Source of the DNA: Dastarcus helophoroides
Lineage: Eukaryota > Arthropoda > Insecta > Coleoptera > Bothrideridae
Direction: 5' to 3'
NCBI GenBank assembly: GCA_028583605.1
Contig: CM053329.1
Span: forward strand, 1,116,001 to 1,180,000
DNA: 64,000 nucleotides
Of this stretch, positions 1 through 11,043 are shown piece after piece (the first letter of the stretch is position 1; each line of letters starts with the position of its first letter). Under the pieces are notes generated by a model. That model was given only the letters and a program-made list of their open reading frames with translations, made no database searches and had not been told where the DNA came from. A program made the translations under genes and the position numbers.

Positions 1-188
1 TTACGGTGCGTTTACACTAGACCCTTTATTCTATACATTTCTCTCTGGCATAAGTGTCAACTATCCTGAGAGAAGCTACATCGTCCCAGCTGTGTAGATA
101 AGTCTCGGATAGCTTCTCTCGGGATAGTTGACACTTATGTCAGAGAGAAATATGCGGAATAAAGTGTCCAATCTGAATGTACCCTTAC
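1..188. repeat. Hairpin MITE / foldback element
   Basis: The stretch folds back on itself. The arm at about 38-76 (core GTGTCAACTATCC) is repeated in reverse complement at about 111-150 (core GGATAGTTGACAC). Outside these arms a weaker complementarity continues between about 4-32 and 157-185. There is no coding potential. It looks like a short non-autonomous inverted-repeat element; its left end may lie before the window, so no target duplication can be assigned. Confidence 0.7.
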
Positions 189-670
189 GATTTTAGGAGA
201 CATTTCACAGCCTTTCTTATAATTTTAATATAAGGGAAGTTAAGTGATTCAAATAAATTCTGTAATGGTTATCTTAATTTAGGAATAACAATTTAATTGA
301 ATTGATGAATTTAAACACCAAAGAACGGCAGCGACACACACTAATTACAACATTAATAAAAAACAAACTATTACAAGCATTTCGAACTAGCCGTTCGGTA
401 AACCTTTCTTATGCGTGGTTTTTTCACAAAACAACAGTACTTTTAAGAACTTTAATGCTCAACATAGTTTTTTTACAGCCGAGTAAATTTGAACGAGAGT
501 TTATATTAATAATTGATTGACAACTATCTGACAGTTGCTAACAATAATAATTACTAACATCTAACATCCTCCTACCTGAGGACTGACGCACTAGACAGTC
601 CTCACGTTAAGAACAGTAGAAGAACCTAATACAAAGAAACAGCAAAACTATTCATGTAAAAGTTTAACTT
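189..670. other. AT-rich stretch, no gene seen
   Basis: An open frame of 72 codons lies at 302-520 but has no recognisable domain and AT-driven composition. I see nothing else supportable here. It may contain remnant LTR or flank of the adjoining BEL/Pao fragment. Confidence 0.4.
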
Positions 671-2530
671 TTAGATAAATCTTTTTGGCCTCCGAATGAC
701 TCTCCTATAATGAGTACGTTTCACTTCTGCAGTTTTTACTGGTTGTTCGGCACATTTCAAAAGAAGTAGTTTTTGCACTGGATGCCCCAGTTGTCCTTTT
801 GCAGTCGCTAAGAGCACTACTCAAACATTGCCGTCATTGGGCAATAGTTCTACTACCTTCCGTAATGGTCAATTAATTTGCTTCTTTACATCACTACCAA
901 TCAGTACAACATCTCCAACTTCCACTGTTGGCGACTTCTTGTCTCGTTCCACATTTTTCAGTTGACCAAGGTATTCATTTCGAAAGCGAAGTCGTAAATC
1001 TTTTCGCAGACGCTGTTTAAACAGCATTCTTTGATACAAAGAAGCACTACCGATTTAATCCAAATCTGGAAAAAAGTCATCAAAGGTTTGATCATGCAAC
1101 AACATTCCAGGTGTAAGAGCCAACAGTTCGGTTGAGTCCTCCGATAAATAAGTAAATGATCGCGAATTGACTACTGCCTGATATTTGTAGAACAGCGTCA
1201 TCATCTTTTCATAATTAAGTGAAGCACGCCCTAATATTTTTCGAAGAAGCGTTTTCACCAGTCTAATTAGACGCTCCCAAAAGCCTCCCCACCATGACTC
1301 AGCGGGTGGGTTAAAACACCATTTCACACATTCAGCCGAAGGGTATCGAAGTATTTCATTCCAATTTATCTTTTTTAACAAATTTTAAACACCCATGAAA
1401 TTCGTCCCGTTATCATTATAAATTGTCTTAGGTATAAACCTGCGAAATACCTGCAAAAACGAATTGGTTGTCAAACTCAAAGTCAATTCCAAATGAACAG
1501 CACCACGTGAACAAGCAGATCCAGGCCTTTTCTCTTCCCTTCAAATAAAGAGGACCCGCGCAATCAATACCTGTTATCTTAAATGGAACAGCATCTTGGA
1601 CTCGATCCAAAGGCAAAGGTGGCCTATTCACTTTAAAAGGGTTCGCTTTGTATCTTCGACACGCAACACATTTTTTGACAACATTGACAACAGATCAATG
1701 TCCATTAATAACCTAATATTTTTCTCTTATAAACTCTGGGTGCCAATATGTCACTTCTGTACGTGCAAATCAAAAATCATCGCTTCGACTAAAAAATGTT
1801 TTTTCGTCAACAAAATAGGAAAGCAAAAGTTGTGTTCATCTTTTCTATTTTCTACTTTGGAATTTAACCTAATAAACAACAACTGATCAGAAAAAGTATT
1901 CAGACTTCCAATTGATTTTTTCCCCTGACGACTGAAGCATTTTTCTTGAACAGCTTTCGAGGCAAATAATTCAGCTGTTTCGAACTGTAGCGTAACAGCT
2001 CGCCGCTTTTCCTTCTATTTGCATGTCGAACATTATATATAAAACAAAAGATCCATGCAATCATTCGTATGGTTTTACTAAATTGGGTAAAACAATTTAG
2101 ATGCCAGTCTATGCATTTGTTTTTATTTACCAGTGAAGTTACCAGCTTCTTGGATTTTTCCTTTACGATTTCCTCCTCGTCACATTCAAGATTTTCTTTT
2201 GGCCAGTTTGGTTTCTCTTTATAAAGCCATCTGGGTCTTTCTCATCATTTCCATTCCAATAACTGTTTTGGTGTGCAAACTCTGGAGGTAAAATCAGCTG
2301 GATTGAAAGCACCTGGTATATGTCTCCAAGTTTCAACTGATGTCAAATAGCTAATTTCTGCCACTCGATTCCAGACAATCGCCCATCGCTCATTTCGAAT
2401 GCAAGGAATTACAATGAATGGGTCGCACCAGAAATAACACAATATTTCGTCCGATAAACTTTCTTTAACTTCAGCTTATAATCTGGCTGCAATTGTGGCA
2501 CCTAGCAACTCCAATTGTGGTATAGTCTAG
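671..2530 (-). mobile_element. Old BEL/Pao retrotransposon remnant (RNase H to integrase end of pol)
   Basis: Read on the minus strand, the segment carries pieces of a BEL/Pao Pol in order. RNase H is at about 2530-2245, with a PQLELLGA-type motif and the conserved W..VPG..NPAD region seen as HIPGAFNPADFTSR. The integrase zinc region ends in CVACRRY near 1660. The integrase core starts near 1630 with GIDCAGPL (first Asp), followed by a DNG motif near 1410 and WWGGFWERL near 1290 (catalytic Glu). The C-terminal integrase-associated (DUF5641-like) domain ends FI-stop at 671-673. Frameshifts and stops interrupt it, including in-frame stops in the C-terminal part near 870 and 820. No LTRs are visible, and gag, protease and RT are absent. 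It is clearly distinct from, and older than, the element at 6290-14355. Confidence 0.85.
1055..1631 (-). pseudogene. BEL/Pao integrase core, frameshifted
   Basis: Two minus-strand open frames (1631-1428 and 1381-1055) encode consecutive parts of a BEL/Pao integrase. The first holds [17 protein letters not shown], the region of the first catalytic Asp. The second holds WWGGFWERLIRLVK with the catalytic Glu, followed by the conserved VVNSR segment. The frame changes between them, near a NDNG motif that should carry the second Asp. The integrase would insert retrotransposon cDNA. As it stands the gene cannot make a complete enzyme. Confidence 0.85.
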
Positions 2531-2548
2531 TCTTTGCTGCCACTAAAC

Positions 2549-2722
2549 AAACTTCAAAATGGTTATTGGACGAATGCTATAACAGGTAAACACTCCACAA
2601 TCCACTTCCGCCAGGCCCTGGGAGAGTATCCCCGTAGCCGGGATAAGAGGTGGTTGAAATTCTTTCCTGATTAATTGGCGCCATGAAAGATAAACAATGC
2701 GGGCTAACTCAGATTGCTTACA
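2549..2722 (-). repeat. Diverged copy of the 296-bp 5'-anchored repeat
   Basis: In reverse complement this begins GTAAGCAATCTGAG and follows the repeat found at 57869-58164 and 62030-62325, with scattered substitutions and an internal deletion of about 40 bp. It shares GGCGCCAAT, ATCCCGGCT and GGCCTGGCGGAAGTGG blocks. It stops after TTTTGAAGT and abuts the BEL remnant. A 101-codon minus-strand frame over it is not considered a gene. Confidence 0.75.
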
Positions 2723-3329
2723 ATATAATCTTATGTCAATAATTTTAAAATGTGGTGTCTGCAGAAAATGTATTATCAGTTTTATAATAATATTGCTATA
2801 TTTCGCGGCAAGATAATTAGAGAAGTTTAATTTATTCTGAAAAATCAAGTAGATATTTTACTTTTTTGCCAACTTGGCATATCATTTTGTTAAGCTGTCA
2901 GTTTAATACCATTGACTAATGACTATTCCGTATGCATTAAATCGGTCCAATAAAGCTGTACTTAACACAACTCGTCACTGTGGGATGAAAGTGTTCTTAG
3001 AAAACATTGTCCTAGAAAAATTACTGCAGAGGTAGATCTTCTCTAATTCGTTTTGCTAATGAGGACCCTTATACATCCGCCAATTATTATCGGAATGAAG
3101 TTTTTATTTTGGTGGAACGGACTGGTCACAAAATGACAAGCTTCACTTTCCTTACCTATGGTCTTCTGAGTCTTCCTTTTTAATAAAGAAAGATTTGGAA
3201 AAGAGTTGAAGGCAATCAAACAGTATATAGCTGAAGTCAATAGGTTCGATTCAATTTATAAAGTTATTAATAAGAAAAAATTTAAATGTCAATTGGTAAA
3301 TACCACGAATTTTCGAGCTGATGAAAACA
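2723..3329. other. No gene recognised
   Basis: AT-rich sequence with a 65-codon minus-strand frame (3043-3240) that matches nothing I know. No repeats or motifs could be supported. Confidence 0.4.
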
Positions 3330-3429
3330 AAAATTTCAAGTTCGTTTCACATCCTGGCTTACGCTTAGTTTGAGTTGAATTTTACGAAAACAAGGCTTAG
3401 AGGTTGTTCACAGTTCTTGTGGGAAATTA

Positions 3430-3800
3430 AATTAGCTTTTGTGTAGTTTGAAGGATAAAGTAGAGCAAGCGGACAAGTCAGGTATTTGCCAAATTTCTTG
3501 AAAAGATTGTACTCAAAAGTACTCGGGTAGACTAGACTATCTCTTAAAATCGGACTGAATGAGCATTTGGCTCATTTGAGGTACGGAAGAGCTGAGAAGT
3601 CAAGTGTGGTTCGCCATGCTTTTGAATGAGATCCTAGGAGAGATAATGATATTAAACTGTTAGAAGTAGTAAATGAGAATTCTATGTTAAATGCATGTGA
3701 AAGCTTAGCCGTCCATAAGGCTGGAGACAACCTTATGAATGGTTGCGCTGGACCTTTAGGCCACACATCTCTGTTGGAAATAGTTAAAGTTGATAGATAA
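3430..3800 (+). pseudogene. Penelope-like element, GIY-YIG endonuclease remnant
   Basis: Reading one plus-strand frame through its stops gives a degraded GIY-YIG endonuclease typical of the C terminus of Penelope-like retroelements: ADKSGICQIS-stop-KDC, then LKIGLNEHLAHLRYGRAEKS, then NENSMLNACESLAVHKAG and a final GPLGHTSLLE before a stop near 3800. Stops interrupt it at about 3497, 3533 and 3628. In the family this domain nicks target DNA for reverse transcription. No RT domain is seen upstream, so only the 3' end of the element is present. The downstream stretch (about 3925-3970) has CTGAAGA followed by a perfect stem GATAG/CTATC, a hammerhead-like but incomplete motif. Confidence 0.75.
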
Positions 3801-5940
3801 GGAATTGTGACACTGCGACGTCCATGATTAAATGCGCATGAGCATTCCGATGCGGTCGATTATACACGAAGTGAATATTCTTAGTTCTTAATATATAAGC
3901 GTTAATTTTAGGATAGGTGTTAGTATCTCACTGAAGATGATAGCTTGGCTATCGAAGGGCCTTAGAACATATCATTGCTCTGTTTTTTAATGTTCCTTTG
4001 TTTCAGAGGATTCATTTGTATATCAATTTTATACGAAGTTTTTACAAAAAATTCAAAGGAATTTCAAACAAAAAACGATCTGAGATGCTTTTTTTTATTT
4101 TTTTGGCCAAAATCATTGTTAAACATCTTCATTTATTAATTTTAATGCAGAAAAATGTTTAAGTAAAATCCACTGCCAAGGATAACCCTCTTATGCCTTT
4201 GGAGCACTGAGAGTAGGATACGTAATTAAAATAAAGCCACCGAATCTGTATCTATTGTCCTTTCCGGGATGCCCATTCTGGCCCTCATTATCTATCATGG
4301 ACACTTGGGTTACCATAATCAGAGTCTACACATATTGTGAATGCATTTTTAATACAACCCACAGAATCAAAAGGATTATTCAGGTTTGATAAAATTACAA
4401 ATGCAAGGCAAATAAGAAATAAGAAACATGTTTTAAAAATATGTTGCAGTACAAACATCTAGGTGTCGAAGAATTTAATTTAATGCGAACAATTGGCATT
4501 TTTCATTTTCACTTATTGAACCCGATAAAGCCATTTGTAATTTTCAGCTGGATGAAATCTAAGAATTACAGTCGTAAATTCGCTGACACAACAAACGCGG
4601 TCTTTTCAAAGCTAGATTAATAAAATGGAAAAAAGAAGTCGGAATATTTCATGATTAATTACTGGTGTAAATATTTATATGCACGTTTGCACATGTTGGA
4701 TTTTAAGGTTGTATAAATAATAAAATTGATTGCTGTTTATATTTGGTTAATTCTAAATACGTTATCTGGCAAAGGTATTTTTGTCGGTTTTCATATTACT
4801 CACCCTTTCAATGATAAACATCATCATTTGGTCGCACATAGTCCTAAAACTGCTGCCTTGTTATTGATTAATTTTTAAGGCAAATAAAGTAAAGTAATAA
4901 GCATAAGCTTAAAAAGATATATATAATTCACTAATTTATTTTCTAGAAAAACGAATTTAACAAAAAGTTTTTTTAATTTCTTTCATAGTACTTGTTCTGT
5001 GATCTTTGTTTAAAACATGACAAAACATGACAAAAGTGTCAAGGCTGACATGTAAAATTTATTTATTTTAGAACTGTCAACGTGTAAGAATAATAATCAT
5101 GCTGATATTCAATGGGAGAGGCTGAAAATAAACTAGAAACTACACAATATGGTTCACCATTAATATGATACCGAAATGAAATGTACTGCAGTATAATTGT
5201 CGTGGAAATAGAAGCTGCAAAAATTACGCACTGAATTTTACTTGATATTTAATCCTCACAGTAACATCACTAAACAAAATACTTATTAATGTATAAAACA
5301 TTTTTATTTGCAATCACTGTAACTGGTCATATGTGAATTGCAATACAGTAAAAAATGTTTTTTGTGAAACGCATGTGGCATAAGGTATGTTTACGAGGTT
5401 AGAAATAATTTTGGAGACAAAAGTAGATTTATATGTATTGAGCTTGAAGACGAACTTTCTGCTTTTCTGCGAAAATTTAACTCTAAATTATAAAAGCAAT
5501 TTCTGTAGTGTGCACTTTTGGTTTTACTATCGATTTTTGTCTTTCGTATAATCCATTATTTTAGATTTATGGTTTATACCTACTCTAATTTGGATGTATG
5601 TTTAGAAACCTACATATGTACATATTTGAATAAGAAAACTGCAACTCTGCATATAATATAGTATTTAGAAGTAGTTTTACCGTTTAATTTAGATCGTGTA
5701 AGTCTAAGCACCTCACAATATATGGCTAGGCTATTTCGCTTAGGTCATGGGGGATGTTCAGAAAGAAATTTTCTTTGATTGTGCAGTATAAGCCTAGAAA
5801 TCATTGACTGATAGAGTCAAATAATCTGATTTATAATGTGGAAATTAAACTGAGAAACGTTTCATTAACCTTGTCGTGTTTATTGTTTTTTCTAGCAGCT
5901 GACTAAGGAAAACTAACAGTAAACGGGCCTTCTTAATAAA
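3801..5940. other. Mostly unassigned AT-rich DNA
   Basis: Apart from a short Jockey-like 3'-end fragment near 4164-4225, I see no gene, long inverted repeat or tandem array. The composition is strongly AT-rich with short homopolymer runs. Confidence 0.4.
4164..4225 (-). repeat. Fragment of Jockey-like element 3' end
   Basis: On the minus strand this short stretch matches the 3' region of the Jockey-like element at 18270-18345 and of the copy near 39980-40020. The shared words are CCTACTCtCAGTGCT and AAAGGCATAA followed by GGGTTA. It is isolated, so it is a 5'-truncated or eroded insertion. Confidence 0.55.
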
Positions 5941-5947
5941 TTGTCCC

Positions 5948-6289
5948 ATGATTCCGTTACATTGCCTAATGGGCTTCAATAGCAACATGCCGACAGATTC
6001 ACGCATTCATTTCATTAGAATGCTGTATGGGAAAAGGGCAAAACTATGCCTACAATTTTCAAGAAATAACCTCAGGAAACTTGTAGGGATTTGGACAGGT
6101 CACTGTCTATTAAACAAAGATCTTCGCAGAATGGGAATTATAAACGACCCGAGTTGTAGGGGATGTTTAGAAGAAGATGAAAGCGTCGAGCACGTGATGT
6201 GTCACTGCCTGGCACTAGCCCCAATCAGAGGATCAACGCTGAGGGACTTCTGGCCTAGTGTGAATAGTTTGAGAAAGACGCATACAAGG
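5948..6289 (+). pseudogene. Non-LTR retrotransposon Pol C-terminus, 5' part (split by BEL insertion)
   Basis: The open frame encodes the C-terminal region of a non-LTR retrotransposon polyprotein: an RLYGKRA-like stretch, LVGIWTGHCLLNKDLRRMGI, then a CCHC-type knuckle CRGCLEEDESVEHVMCHC (C-x2-C-x7-H-x4-C). This arrangement follows the RNase H region in I/R1-group and Jockey-related elements. The upstream part of the element is missing. The frame is interrupted after an AGG codon at 6287-6289 by the BEL LTR, and continues at 14361-14405. The ATG at 5948 is only the first Met of the fragment, not a natural start. Confidence 0.8.
6285..6289. other. Target-site duplication CAAGG (left)
   Basis: CAAGG lies immediately before the first base of the left LTR and is repeated at 14356-14360, immediately after the right LTR. 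Five base pairs is the usual duplication length for BEL/Pao integrases. Confidence 0.9.
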
Positions 6290-7294
6290 TGTCGCGAATA
6301 TTGTAGGTTACAGATACAATATGCGAAATAGATTGCCTTGGATTCACCTAATTATTAACAAACTGAAACTGTACATATATTATATAAATAAGTTCGTAAC
6401 AGAAAATAGTGTGAACACTCTCTTGTATCATGGGTAAAGTAAATTTCTACTGTTATCATTATTTTTAGGGTGAAAACCCTCTAAAGTTGATTTAATATAA
6501 ACACTTTCTGATGCTGGTCATAAGGGAAACACCCTCTAAAGCTGATCATGCCATAAAGGTCCTCTGATTCTAATTATAGGGTTAACACTGGTCATAAGGG
6601 AAACACCCCCTAAAGTTGATCATGCCATAAGTGTACTATGTTACTGGTTATAGGGTTAACGCCCTCTAAAGCTGATTTTACGGCAAGCATTCTCTGATGC
6701 TACTCTACAGATGATTATGCTACAGTATCCTCTGATACTACTTATAGGGTTAACACCCTCTAAAGTTGATTCTGAGGTAAATACCTCCTGGAGCTAATTA
6801 AAGGGTAAACACTCTCTCACAATTACATCTAAAGTACTTTCTTTCTCTTATATCTCTACACAAACACCTTTTACCCTTAAAACTGGGTAAACACCCTCAT
6901 TAGTGGCCTCCAACCTCCCCTTACAGCCACCCCTGACCGCACAGCTATTCTCGTCTCATTATCTTTATTTTACTAATTTTCATCAACCCTTACACTCTCT
7001 GATAATTACAAGCTTAGACATATCAAAAACTTACCAACAATACTTCCTTAATAAGGCCACTGTCCAAAAAGACCACACCCTTTATCTACACACATGCACA
7101 TCTAATACTTACGCAGTAATTCCCTTTTTCTTTGTTCTCTAGGGACTTTTTATTTCCTCTTCATTTATTTGCTCCGGGTATTCCTCTACCTTAGAAGCAG
7201 ACTTTCTCTATGCTCCACCTGCAGTGTTGCCAACAGAAGATTATTCAAATTCAAATAATCGGAATATTCATGGGATTCGCGACTATTCGCGACA
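6290..7294 (-). repeat. BEL/Pao 3' LTR
   Basis: 1005 bp, matching 13351-14355 except at two noticed positions. Terminal TGTCGCGAAT/ATTCGCGACA form a short inverted repeat. At 6465-6815 it contains an imperfect tandem array built on AGGGTTAACACCCTCTAAAG-like units about 50-75 bp apart, which are candidate regulatory repeats. A 79-codon frame at 6903-7142 is present in both LTRs but lies opposite to the element's transcription, has no known domain, and is not called as a gene. Confidence 0.95.
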
Positions 7295-7305
7295 CTCCCC
7301 GCCTT
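7295..7305 (-). promoter_or_regulatory. Polypurine tract
   Basis: Next to the 3' LTR the minus strand reads AAGGCGGGGAG, a purine run expected to prime plus-strand DNA synthesis. Confidence 0.75.
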
Positions 7306-7539
7306 GAAGATGTGAATGAAACCACCCTTGGTTAAATTTTAGTTTATTTAAAAATTACAAAAAACCAAAAGTAACTTATTTGCTAATTGTATAAACGAAA
7401 AAAATTGTTTTTAAAACTTAACTCATGAACAAACGAAATATATGAATTTTAACTTTCTTTTTATTAATTAATAAACAACTATGCTGTCCACTCCTTCAAT
7501 TTTTGTTTGGCTTTCTGGGCCGATACTCGTGTGGGTTTA

Positions 7540-8780
7540 TCAGACTGGATCTCTTCCATGGAGGATGTCTGATGGTCTTTCAATTCTAATGGATAGATGT
7601 GCAATTGATCTTGTCAAAGTCTCATTCCTAGAAGTAGAAACTTTTGCCACTCGAATGTGTCCATCGGAACCTTTAATAACGCTAGTAATCTTTCCAACTT
7701 TCCAATGTGATCTGTTATTGCCATCTTTGATTTGCACGATGTCACCAATCTTGGGAGTAACGTCGACTGTAATTCTAGCTTGTTTGTTGAAATCCTTTCG
7801 ATTTCGAAGACTCGTTAAATATTGGTTGATAAACATTTTGAAAAATTCGCCAAGGATGATTTGGCCACGTTTCCAGCCTTCGATTAAATTGGTTTTGGTA
7901 ACTGTAGCCGGATCTAAAAATTCTGTTTCTGTCCCTTCCTTCAGTGACAAGAGGACCTCCAACATGTATAAAGTCCGAGGGTTTTAGAACATGTTCCAAT
8001 TCTTCTCCAACGGCGGTCAAGGGTCTTGTGTTTACTACAGAGGAAATTTCTGCTATGATAGTGGACAACTGATTATTGTTGACAAGATGTTTATCTATAG
8101 TTCGTTTAAGGCCATGTTTGACGAGACCTACCAATCTCTCGGGGAAGCCGCCAAACCAGGGTGCTAACTCTGGTATAAATTTCCATTTGATATCATTTTG
8201 TATGCAGTATTTGTTCATTAAAACTTCCGATGTTAATTTGAATTGTATGGCGTTGTCTGATATAATACATTTGGGTAGACCTCTGATGGATATGAATCTT
8301 CTCAGGGCTAACAAACATTCTTCAGCTGTCAGATCTTTGACAAATATGTATGGCTCTTATAGCTAAACATGTAAATAAACATACCCAGTGCTTCTCAGTG
8401 GTTCCATTTTTGATGGTAAGAGGGCCAAAATAATCCAATCCAGTGTAAGTAAACGGCATGTAGTAGTTAATTTTTTCTGCTGGTAATGGAGCCATTGATG
8501 GAAGTTTGTATGGTCCTCCGCCGTACTTGCGCCACTGTTGGCACTTTTTTAAGACTCTTTTTACTTGAGCTCTTCCTTGTGAAATCCAATATTTCATTCG
8601 AACCAAAGCTAAGGTTTGTGAAACTCCAGCATGATAGTTTTTGACATGAGTTGTTTCTATGATTTTGTAAGTGAATTTTGTTTTCTTAGGAAGAAATCTA
8701 GGATATTTTTGAGTTTCTGGCCAGCTAGCATGTTTAAATCTGCCAGCACATTTCAGTATTCCCATTTCATCTTTGTACAA
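7540..8780 (-). pseudogene. BEL/Pao integrase with C-terminal domain, broken
   Basis: The frame 8780-8322 has the zinc-binding region. H-x4-H is visible as HVKNYH, but the C-x2-C pair reads CQQW, so one zinc ligand is lost. The core follows with TGLDYFGPL (first Asp). The frame 8314-7775 has ISDNAIQF (second Asp) and APWFGGFPERLVGLVK (Glu). The frame 7965-7540 carries the DUF5641-like domain: GDIVQIKDGNNRSHWKVGKI and DGHIRVAKV. Frame changes lie near 8318 and between 7965 and 7775. The stop at 7540 is the probable natural end. Confidence 0.9.
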
Positions 8781-8921
8781 TCCAAGTGATTTGATTAAAT
8801 CAGTTTCCGTGCCATTATTTTCCCTTGGAAAGTGTTTCTTTTGTAGTTTTTTGATAATTTCGAGTTTTCTTAGTTCTTCCGAACACCTCGAGTCATTCGC
8901 CTTTGGAATTGTTTGTGGAGT

Positions 8922-9996
8922 TTAATTTTCTTCGTCTGTGATGTGCAGATTCGAAGAACCCTCCCGCGCAAGGAAGGTTTGGGAGTTTGTGGATTGGTTC
9001 TTTATTTCTCTGGTGTTGACTTCTGTAGGGCATTTACTGGAATTCTGAGTTAATAAGTTTGAGCCTGTGAGCCAAAATGCATTGTTAATTTTTATTGGTC
9101 TTGTTGCTGTGTCTGCTGGTTGGAACATAACGTATGTTGAGTGATTGGTTTTGTTTTATCTCATTAACTCTTTTTGCCACGAATGGAGGAAGCAATTTTT
9201 GTGAACTACACCAATTTCGTACTACTTGACTGTCTGTCCACAAGTATTGTTTTTGAATTTGAAGTCGGAGATATTTTTTCACGTACAGTATGAGTCTGCT
9301 TCCGATCAAAGCACCTAATAGTTCCAGACGGGGTATATGTAAGTCGTCTTGATCTTTTATGGGTACCAATCTTGATTTTCCGATGATAAAATTTACGACG
9401 CTTTTCTTGTTTAATGTGGAACGCAGATAGATGACTGCTGCATAGGCTTGTTTCAAGGCATCGGTAAAACAGTGGAGCTCAAAAGTCATGTCATTGATGT
9501 TGTTGTCATTTAATTGGTTACTTAGTTCTGCAGCATAAAATCTTGGAATGTGATATTGGTTGATATTCTTCAATTGTTTTGCTATTCGTTGCCATTTCTC
9601 TAGGGCTTCTGTGGATAATGGTGTATCCTATTTAACTTTTTGTTTCCAAAGATCTTGGTGAAAGACTTTTTCAGGTAGAATGAGTGGAGCTACAAATCCA
9701 CAAGGATCATAGATGGATGCTATAATTTTCAATACATCACTTTTTGAATGAATGTTCAGGTAGATTTTCTTATTGAGGTTGGCCTTCAAGTGTAACTGAT
9801 CATTCTTTATATTCCAAGCGATTCCTAGAATATTTACAAAATCGGTGTCTTGACCTCTGTCTTCTTTAGGAATAGAATTCATGAATTCTAGTGAATTGGA
9901 GTACCATTCCCATAGATTCATGGTTAGTTCGTTAAACGAATCCTTGGATGAGCGGTGCATTTCGATGGTTTCAGAAATTGTATTCGTACCGGTCAC
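8922..9996 (-). pseudogene. BEL/Pao RT connection and RNase H region, broken
   Basis: The frame 9996-9628 has the DFVNILGIAWN and IASIYDPCGFVAPLILPEK motifs that follow RT in BEL/Pao. A stop at about 9630 separates it from 9573-9085, which has the RNase H signature: CFTDALKQAYAAVIY, HIPRLELLGALIGSRL and LWTDSQVVRNWCSS. A further frame (9128-8922) continues toward the integrase. In an intact element this part degrades the RNA template during reverse transcription. Confidence 0.88.
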
Positions 9997-10008
9997 CAGA
10001 TTGTCTAC

Positions 10009-10735
10009 CTAAATGTCTTCAGCAATTTGTGTGTTCTTAGGATGTTTTGACTTTTCGAGGTGATATTTTATTGTAGCATTGAGAAGAAATGGGCTTGAGA
10101 TTACTCCAAACAGTACTCGGCAAAATCTAAGATGTATCAAGTTTTCTAAATCTGTTCCTTTCTGCGTGTCTTTGACCCATAAAAATCTGGTGACATATCG
10201 GTCCTTTTCTTGTAAACCTATTTGAAGAAATTGTCTGCTGTTAGGCCAAAGCGGTGTTCTCGAAATTTTATTAAGATCCCGGTGAGATCTTTCAACATCA
10301 GTGGTCCTCATAAAGACATTCATTGAGACTGCTATGGTTTTTTAATTTTGCTGATGCATCATACACAATTCTTAGTTTGGTGGACTTGTTTTCTCGCAAT
10401 ATACAGTGATGAGGCAAATAATGCACAGGATGTTCGGAGGTTATTGGTGTTTTTGGGACTAATTTAATTATGCCTTGATCTAATTGTTTCTTGATTATTC
10501 GATCATATTCTGTAAGTGTTTCGAGGTCTAGTCTTTTTATCAAATTGGTAAGTCGTCCGTATGCTAAACCAAGATTGATTGGCAACGTTGGAGGATATTC
10601 TATCCATGGCCAAGTCACATAATAACGATTGGTTAAATATTTTGACGTCTCATTAAACTGTTTGATCGCTTTGTCTTTTGTTGTCTTAGGGGAATCAGTT
10701 ATTCTAATTGATTCAAGATTCCACAACTTTTTCAA
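10009..10735 (-). pseudogene. BEL/Pao reverse transcriptase, broken
   Basis: Two overlapping frames (10735-10298 and 10323-10009) give the RT domain. The first has TKLRIVYDASAK and SLNECLY. The second has [34 protein letters not shown] and ends just before VDN. Around 10318 the frame shifts. Near 10213 about 10 bases appear to be missing within the segment around the first catalytic aspartate. The tyrosine of the YVDN active-site motif is replaced by a TAG stop at 10011-10009. RT activity is therefore not expected from this copy. Confidence 0.9.
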
Positions 10736-10795
10736 GTAATCATTTCTTAAGGGGAGATCAGGTTTATTAAAATTATTATTGCTTTCGGTAACTAC

Positions 10796-11002
10796 TTAAT
10801 GATAAGTCGGAGCAGATAATTGCTCTTTTGTTTCATAAGAAAAATTACACTTTCCGGACCACACCCAACCAAAGTCCGAGTTTATCAGGAAAAGTCCTCT
10901 TTGAATTTCAATTTTCTCATGGGACATAAAACTATGGTAGTAGTCGTTGCCTGAAAGGAAATCCACTTGATTGCTTCTCGAACCATCATCAGCCATTATC
11001 AT
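10796..11002 (-). pseudogene. BEL/Pao protease C-terminal part
   Basis: The frame contains SNQVDFLSGNDYYHSFM and LINSDFGWVWSGK, the conserved end of the BEL/Pao pepsin-like protease (the I/L-GNDYY and S-FGW-SG motifs). It is out of frame with the upstream gag segment and stops before RT, so the polyprotein is broken on both sides. Confidence 0.8.
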
Positions 11003-11043
11003 TTTTGTGAAATTAATATCGGTCTTTTGTTTAACGTTATTGG

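Noticed and set aside
3925..3970. Hammerhead ribozyme after the first Penelope remnant
   Set aside because: CTGAAGA and a GATAG/CTATC stem are present, but an extra base precedes helix II, GAAA reads GAAG, and no cleavage triplet with a helix I partner follows.
6903..7142. 79-codon frame present identically in both BEL LTRs
   Set aside because: It lies opposite to the element's transcription, has no domain, and its identity simply reflects LTR identity.
7481..7987. 168-codon plus-strand frame
   Set aside because: It overlaps, antisense, the BEL integrase C-terminal region whose conserved motifs are on the minus strand.
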